Source: Citrobacter europaeus
GTDB lineage: Bacteria; Pseudomonadota; Gammaproteobacteria; Enterobacterales; Enterobacteriaceae
Assembly (NCBI GenBank): GCA_020099315.1
Contig: CP083650.1
Coordinates: 744,001 to 808,000 of the forward strand
DNA: 64,000 nucleotides
Direction of reading: 5' to 3'
The position numbers were made by a program, and so were the translations under genes. Shown one piece after another: positions 61,450 to 64,000 of the stretch (position 1 is its first letter; each line of letters opens with the position of its first letter). The notes beneath the pieces were generated by a model, which saw only the letters and a list, made by a program, of their open reading frames with translations, did not search any database and had not been told where the DNA came from.

Positions 61450-62208
61450 ATGTTGTCTGCAACTAAACCATTAAGCGAAAATTTGCCAGCACATGGTTGT
61501 CGCCATGTAGCAATTATCATGGATGGCAATGGCCGCTGGGCGAAAAAGCAAGGGAAGATTCGCGCCTTTGGGCATAAGGCCGGAGCAAAATCCGTCCGCC
61601 GGGCTGTCTCTTTTGCTGCCAATAACGGTATTGATGCGTTAACGCTGTATGCCTTTAGCAGTGAGAACTGGAACCGACCTGCGCAGGAAGTGAGCGCGTT
61701 AATGGAACTGTTTGTGTGGGCGCTTGATAGCGAAGTGAAAAACCTGCACCGCCATAACGTACGCCTGCGTATTATCGGGGATATCAGTCGATTTAACTCA
61801 CGTTTGCAAGAACGGATTCGCAAATCAGAAGCGATTACCGCCCAGAATACCGGGTTGACGCTGAATATTGCAGCGAATTACGGTGGACGGTGGGATATAG
61901 TCCAGGGAGTCAGGCAACTGGCACAACAGGTGCAGGATGGTTTGCTGCGTCCAGAGCAAATCGATGAAGAGATGCTTGGGCAGCAAATTTGTATGCATGA
62001 ACTGGCTCCTGTGGATTTAGTGATAAGGACTGGGGGGGAGCATCGTATTAGTAATTTTCTGTTGTGGCAAATCGCCTATGCCGAACTTTACTTTACGGAT
62101 GTTCTCTGGCCCGATTTCGATGAACAAGACTTTGAAGGTGCGCTGCATGCCTTTGCTAATCGTGAGCGTCGTTTCGGCGGCACCGAGCCCGGTGATGAAA
62201 AAGCCTGA
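61450..62208 (+). CDS. uppS: Undecaprenyl diphosphate synthase
   Basis: Makes the C55 lipid carrier for peptidoglycan and O-antigen by cis-prenyl transfer to farnesyl diphosphate. 252 aa. Catalytic motif IIMDGNGRWAKKQGK (Asp of the diphosphate site), SSENWNRP, and RTGGEHRISNFLLWQ near the C-terminus. Also called ispU. The cdsA start is 12 bases downstream. Confidence 0.98.
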   Translation: MLSATKPLSENLPAHGCRHVAIIMDGNGRWAKKQGKIRAFGHKAGAKSVRRAVSFAANNGIDALTLYAFSSENWNRPAQEVSALMELFVWALDSEVKNLHRHNVRLRIIGDISRFNSRLQERIRKSEAITAQNTGLTLNIAANYGGRWDIVQGVRQLAQQVQDGLLRPEQIDEEMLGQQICMHELAPVDLVIRTGGEHRISNFLLWQIAYAELYFTDVLWPDFDEQDFEGALHAFANRERRFGGTEPGDEKA

Positions 62209-62220
62209 TGGGGGTCGCTT

Positions 62221-63078
62221 TTGCTGAAGTATCGCCTGATTTCTGCTTTTGTTTTAATACCCGTTGTCATCGCGGCGCTGTTTTTGCTGCCGCCGGTGGG
62301 GTTCGCCATTGTTACGTTGGTCGTCTGTATGTTGGCCGCCTGGGAATGGGGACAGTTAAGCGGTTTTACCACGCGTACGCAGCGAGTCTGGCTGGCGGTT
62401 TTGTGCGGGCTATTGCTGGCACTGATGCTATTTTTGCTGCCAGAATATCATCGCAATATTCATCAACCGCTGGTTGAAATATCGCTGTGGGCATCGCTGG
62501 GCTGGTGGGTTGTGGCGCTGTTACTGGTGCTGTTTTATCCCGGCTCTGCGTCGGTCTGGCGTAATTCCAAAACATTACGCATAATTTTCGGCGTGTTAAC
62601 CATTGTCCCATTCTTTTGGGGAATGCTGGCGCTACGCGCATGGCACTATGATGAGAATCATTATAGTGGCGCGCTATGGCTTCTGTATGTCATGATCCTC
62701 GTTTGGGGAGCGGACTCTGGTGCCTATATGTTTGGTAAGCTGTTTGGCAAACATAAGCTGGCGCCGAAGGTTTCTCCCGGTAAAACCTGGCAGGGTTTTA
62801 TTGGCGGACTCGCCACTGCGGCCGTGATCTCATGGGGTTATGGCATGTGGGCGAATCTTGAGGTTGCGCCTGTCACCTTGCTCATTTGCTCCATCGTTGC
62901 AGCCCTGGCCTCCGTGCTGGGTGACCTGACCGAGAGTATGTTTAAGCGTGAAGCAGGTATTAAGGACAGTGGTCACTTAATCCCAGGACACGGCGGTATT
63001 CTGGATCGTATTGATAGCCTGACGGCTGCGGTACCGGTCTTTGCCTGCCTGTTGTTACTGGTATTCAGGACGCTCTAA
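62221..63078 (+). CDS. cdsA: Phosphatidate cytidylyltransferase
   Basis: Makes CDP-diacylglycerol, the branch point of phospholipid synthesis. 285 aa with about eight membrane segments and the C-terminal signature KREAGIKDSGHLIPGHGGILDRIDS (positions ~240-264). The start is TTG (LLKYRLIS), as in E. coli. Confidence 0.96.
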   Translation: MLKYRLISAFVLIPVVIAALFLLPPVGFAIVTLVVCMLAAWEWGQLSGFTTRTQRVWLAVLCGLLLALMLFLLPEYHRNIHQPLVEISLWASLGWWVVALLLVLFYPGSASVWRNSKTLRIIFGVLTIVPFFWGMLALRAWHYDENHYSGALWLLYVMILVWGADSGAYMFGKLFGKHKLAPKVSPGKTWQGFIGGLATAAVISWGYGMWANLEVAPVTLLICSIVAALASVLGDLTESMFKREAGIKDSGHLIPGHGGILDRIDSLTAAVPVFACLLLLVFRTL

Positions 63079-63089
63079 CGGATGGTCTT

Positions 63090-64000
63090 ATGCTGAGTAT
63101 TCTCTGGAATCTGGCTGCATTCATTGTCGCACTTGGTGTGCTTATCACCGTGCATGAATTTGGTCATTTCTGGGTTGCACGGCGCTGCGGAGTCCGCGTC
63201 GAACGCTTTTCCATTGGCTTTGGAAAAGCGCTTTGGCGGCGTACCGATAAATCGGGTACGGAATACGTCATCGCCCTGATTCCCCTCGGCGGTTACGTCA
63301 AGATGCTGGATGAGCGCGCTGAACCGGTCGCACCGGAGCTGCGCCATTACGCTTTCAACAATAAAACGGTTGGACAACGCGCAGCCATCATCGCCGCAGG
63401 TCCGATTGCAAACTTCCTTTTTGCTATTTTCGCTTACTGGCTGGTGTTTATCATCGGTGTCCCTGGCGTTCGTCCGGTTGTTGGTGAAATAACGCCCAAC
63501 TCGATTGCCGCACAGGCGCAAATTCAGCCGGGTACGGAACTAAAAGCGGTTGATGGTATCGAAACCCCTGATTGGGATGCTGTGCGATTGCAACTGGTAT
63601 CCAAAATCGGCGATGAGCGTACGACTCTCAGCGTGGCGCAGTTTGGCAGCGACCAGCGGCAGAACAAAACGCTGGATTTACGCCATTGGGCATTTGAGCC
63701 AGACAAAGAGGATCCCGTCTCCAGTTTAGGGATTCGTCCGCGCGGTCCGCAGATCGAATCGGTGCTGTCAGAAGTGCAGGTTAACTCCGCTGCAAGTAAG
63801 GCGGGTTTGCAAGCTGGCGACAGGATCGTTAAAGTCAATGGTCAGCCGCTTACGCAATGGATGACGTTCGTGACGCTGGTGCGCGATAATCCGGATAAGC
63901 CGTTAGCGCTAGATATTGAAAGACAAGGAAGTTCCTTGTCTTTAACGTTAACCCCAGATTCAAAACCGGTTAACGGAAAGGCAGAAGGTTTTGCGGGCGT
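63090..64000 (+). CDS. rseP: Site-2 protease RseP (3' end outside window)
   Basis: Intramembrane zinc protease that cuts RseA and so releases sigma-E. Starts MLSILWNLAAF; zinc motif HEFGH at residues 22-26 in the first membrane segment. Next membrane helix near residues 98-115 (FLFAIFAYWLVFIIG), then tandem PDZ domains (SAASKAGLQAGDRIVKVNG in the second). The frame is open to the window end after 303 codons; E. coli RseP is ~450 aa. The second metal ligand (LDG motif) lies beyond the edge. Twelve bases after cdsA. Confidence 0.97.
   Translation, partial: MLSILWNLAAFIVALGVLITVHEFGHFWVARRCGVRVERFSIGFGKALWRRTDKSGTEYVIALIPLGGYVKMLDERAEPVAPELRHYAFNNKTVGQRAAIIAAGPIANFLFAIFAYWLVFIIGVPGVRPVVGEITPNSIAAQAQIQPGTELKAVDGIETPDWDAVRLQLVSKIGDERTTLSVAQFGSDQRQNKTLDLRHWAFEPDKEDPVSSLGIRPRGPQIESVLSEVQVNSAASKAGLQAGDRIVKVNGQPLTQWMTFVTLVRDNPDKPLALDIERQGSSLSLTLTPDSKPVNGKAEGFAG

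Overview
The window is a chromosomal segment of an enterobacterium of the Escherichia/Salmonella/Citrobacter group. Protein after protein matches, in length and motifs, the Escherichia coli block from gcd to rseP (about minutes 3-4 of the K-12 map), in the same order and orientation. The accessory content (an RCC1-repeat gene beside hpt, a yad-type fimbrial operon without a tip adhesin, and a second fimbrial operon between mrcB and fhuA) differs from what I know of E. coli K-12 and Salmonella and suggests Citrobacter or a close relative. This is an inference from gene content; no phylogeny was run.

Layout. 1-5044: the end of a secreted DcrB-like protein, quinoprotein glucose dehydrogenase gcd, divergent hpt, and an accessory protein of nine RCC1/BLIP-II-like repeats. 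5235-9534: carbonic anhydrase can, ABC exporter yadGH, PTS EIIA-like yadI, polysaccharide deacetylase yadE. 9541-11677: pantothenate genes panB-panC-panD on the minus strand. 11824-17781: a six-gene chaperone-usher operon (yadN-yadV-htrE-yadM-yadL-yadK). 18146-23008: folK, pcnB, gluQ, dksA, sfsA, thpR on the minus strand. 23082-28197: hrpB and mrcB. 28860-34747: a second chaperone-usher operon, encoding one pilin, a chaperone, an usher and two paralogous two-domain adhesins. 34970-40942: ferrichrome uptake, fhuACDB. 41057-51569: hemL, clcA, erpA, mtn-btuF-yadS, dgt, degP, cdaR, yaeH. 51679-56104: dapD, glnD, map on the minus strand. 56555-64000: the translation, isoprenoid and envelope block rpsB-tsf-pyrH-frr-dxr-uppS-cdsA-rseP, with rseP cut by the window edge.

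Genes that act together: panB, panC and panD feed coenzyme A synthesis. pcnB and folK are adjacent, with the pcnB stop and folK start bridged by a 21-codon reading frame. fhuA, fhuC, fhuD and fhuB form a complete outer-membrane-to-cytoplasm ferrichrome path behind a Fur-box-like sequence. btuF shares an operon with mtn and yadS. rpsB and tsf lie in one transcription unit whose spacer holds an ERIC element and an attenuator. dxr, uppS, cdsA and rseP follow in the order known from E. coli.

Repeats are typical of enterobacteria: REP/BIME palindromes follow hrpB, fhuB, erpA, cdaR and glnD/map, and one ERIC copy lies between rpsB and tsf. Several starts are non-AUG: AUU for pcnB; GUG for panC, htrE, hrpB, fhuB and frr; UUG for cdsA. 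I saw no prophage, insertion sequence, integrase, tRNA, rRNA or CRISPR array.
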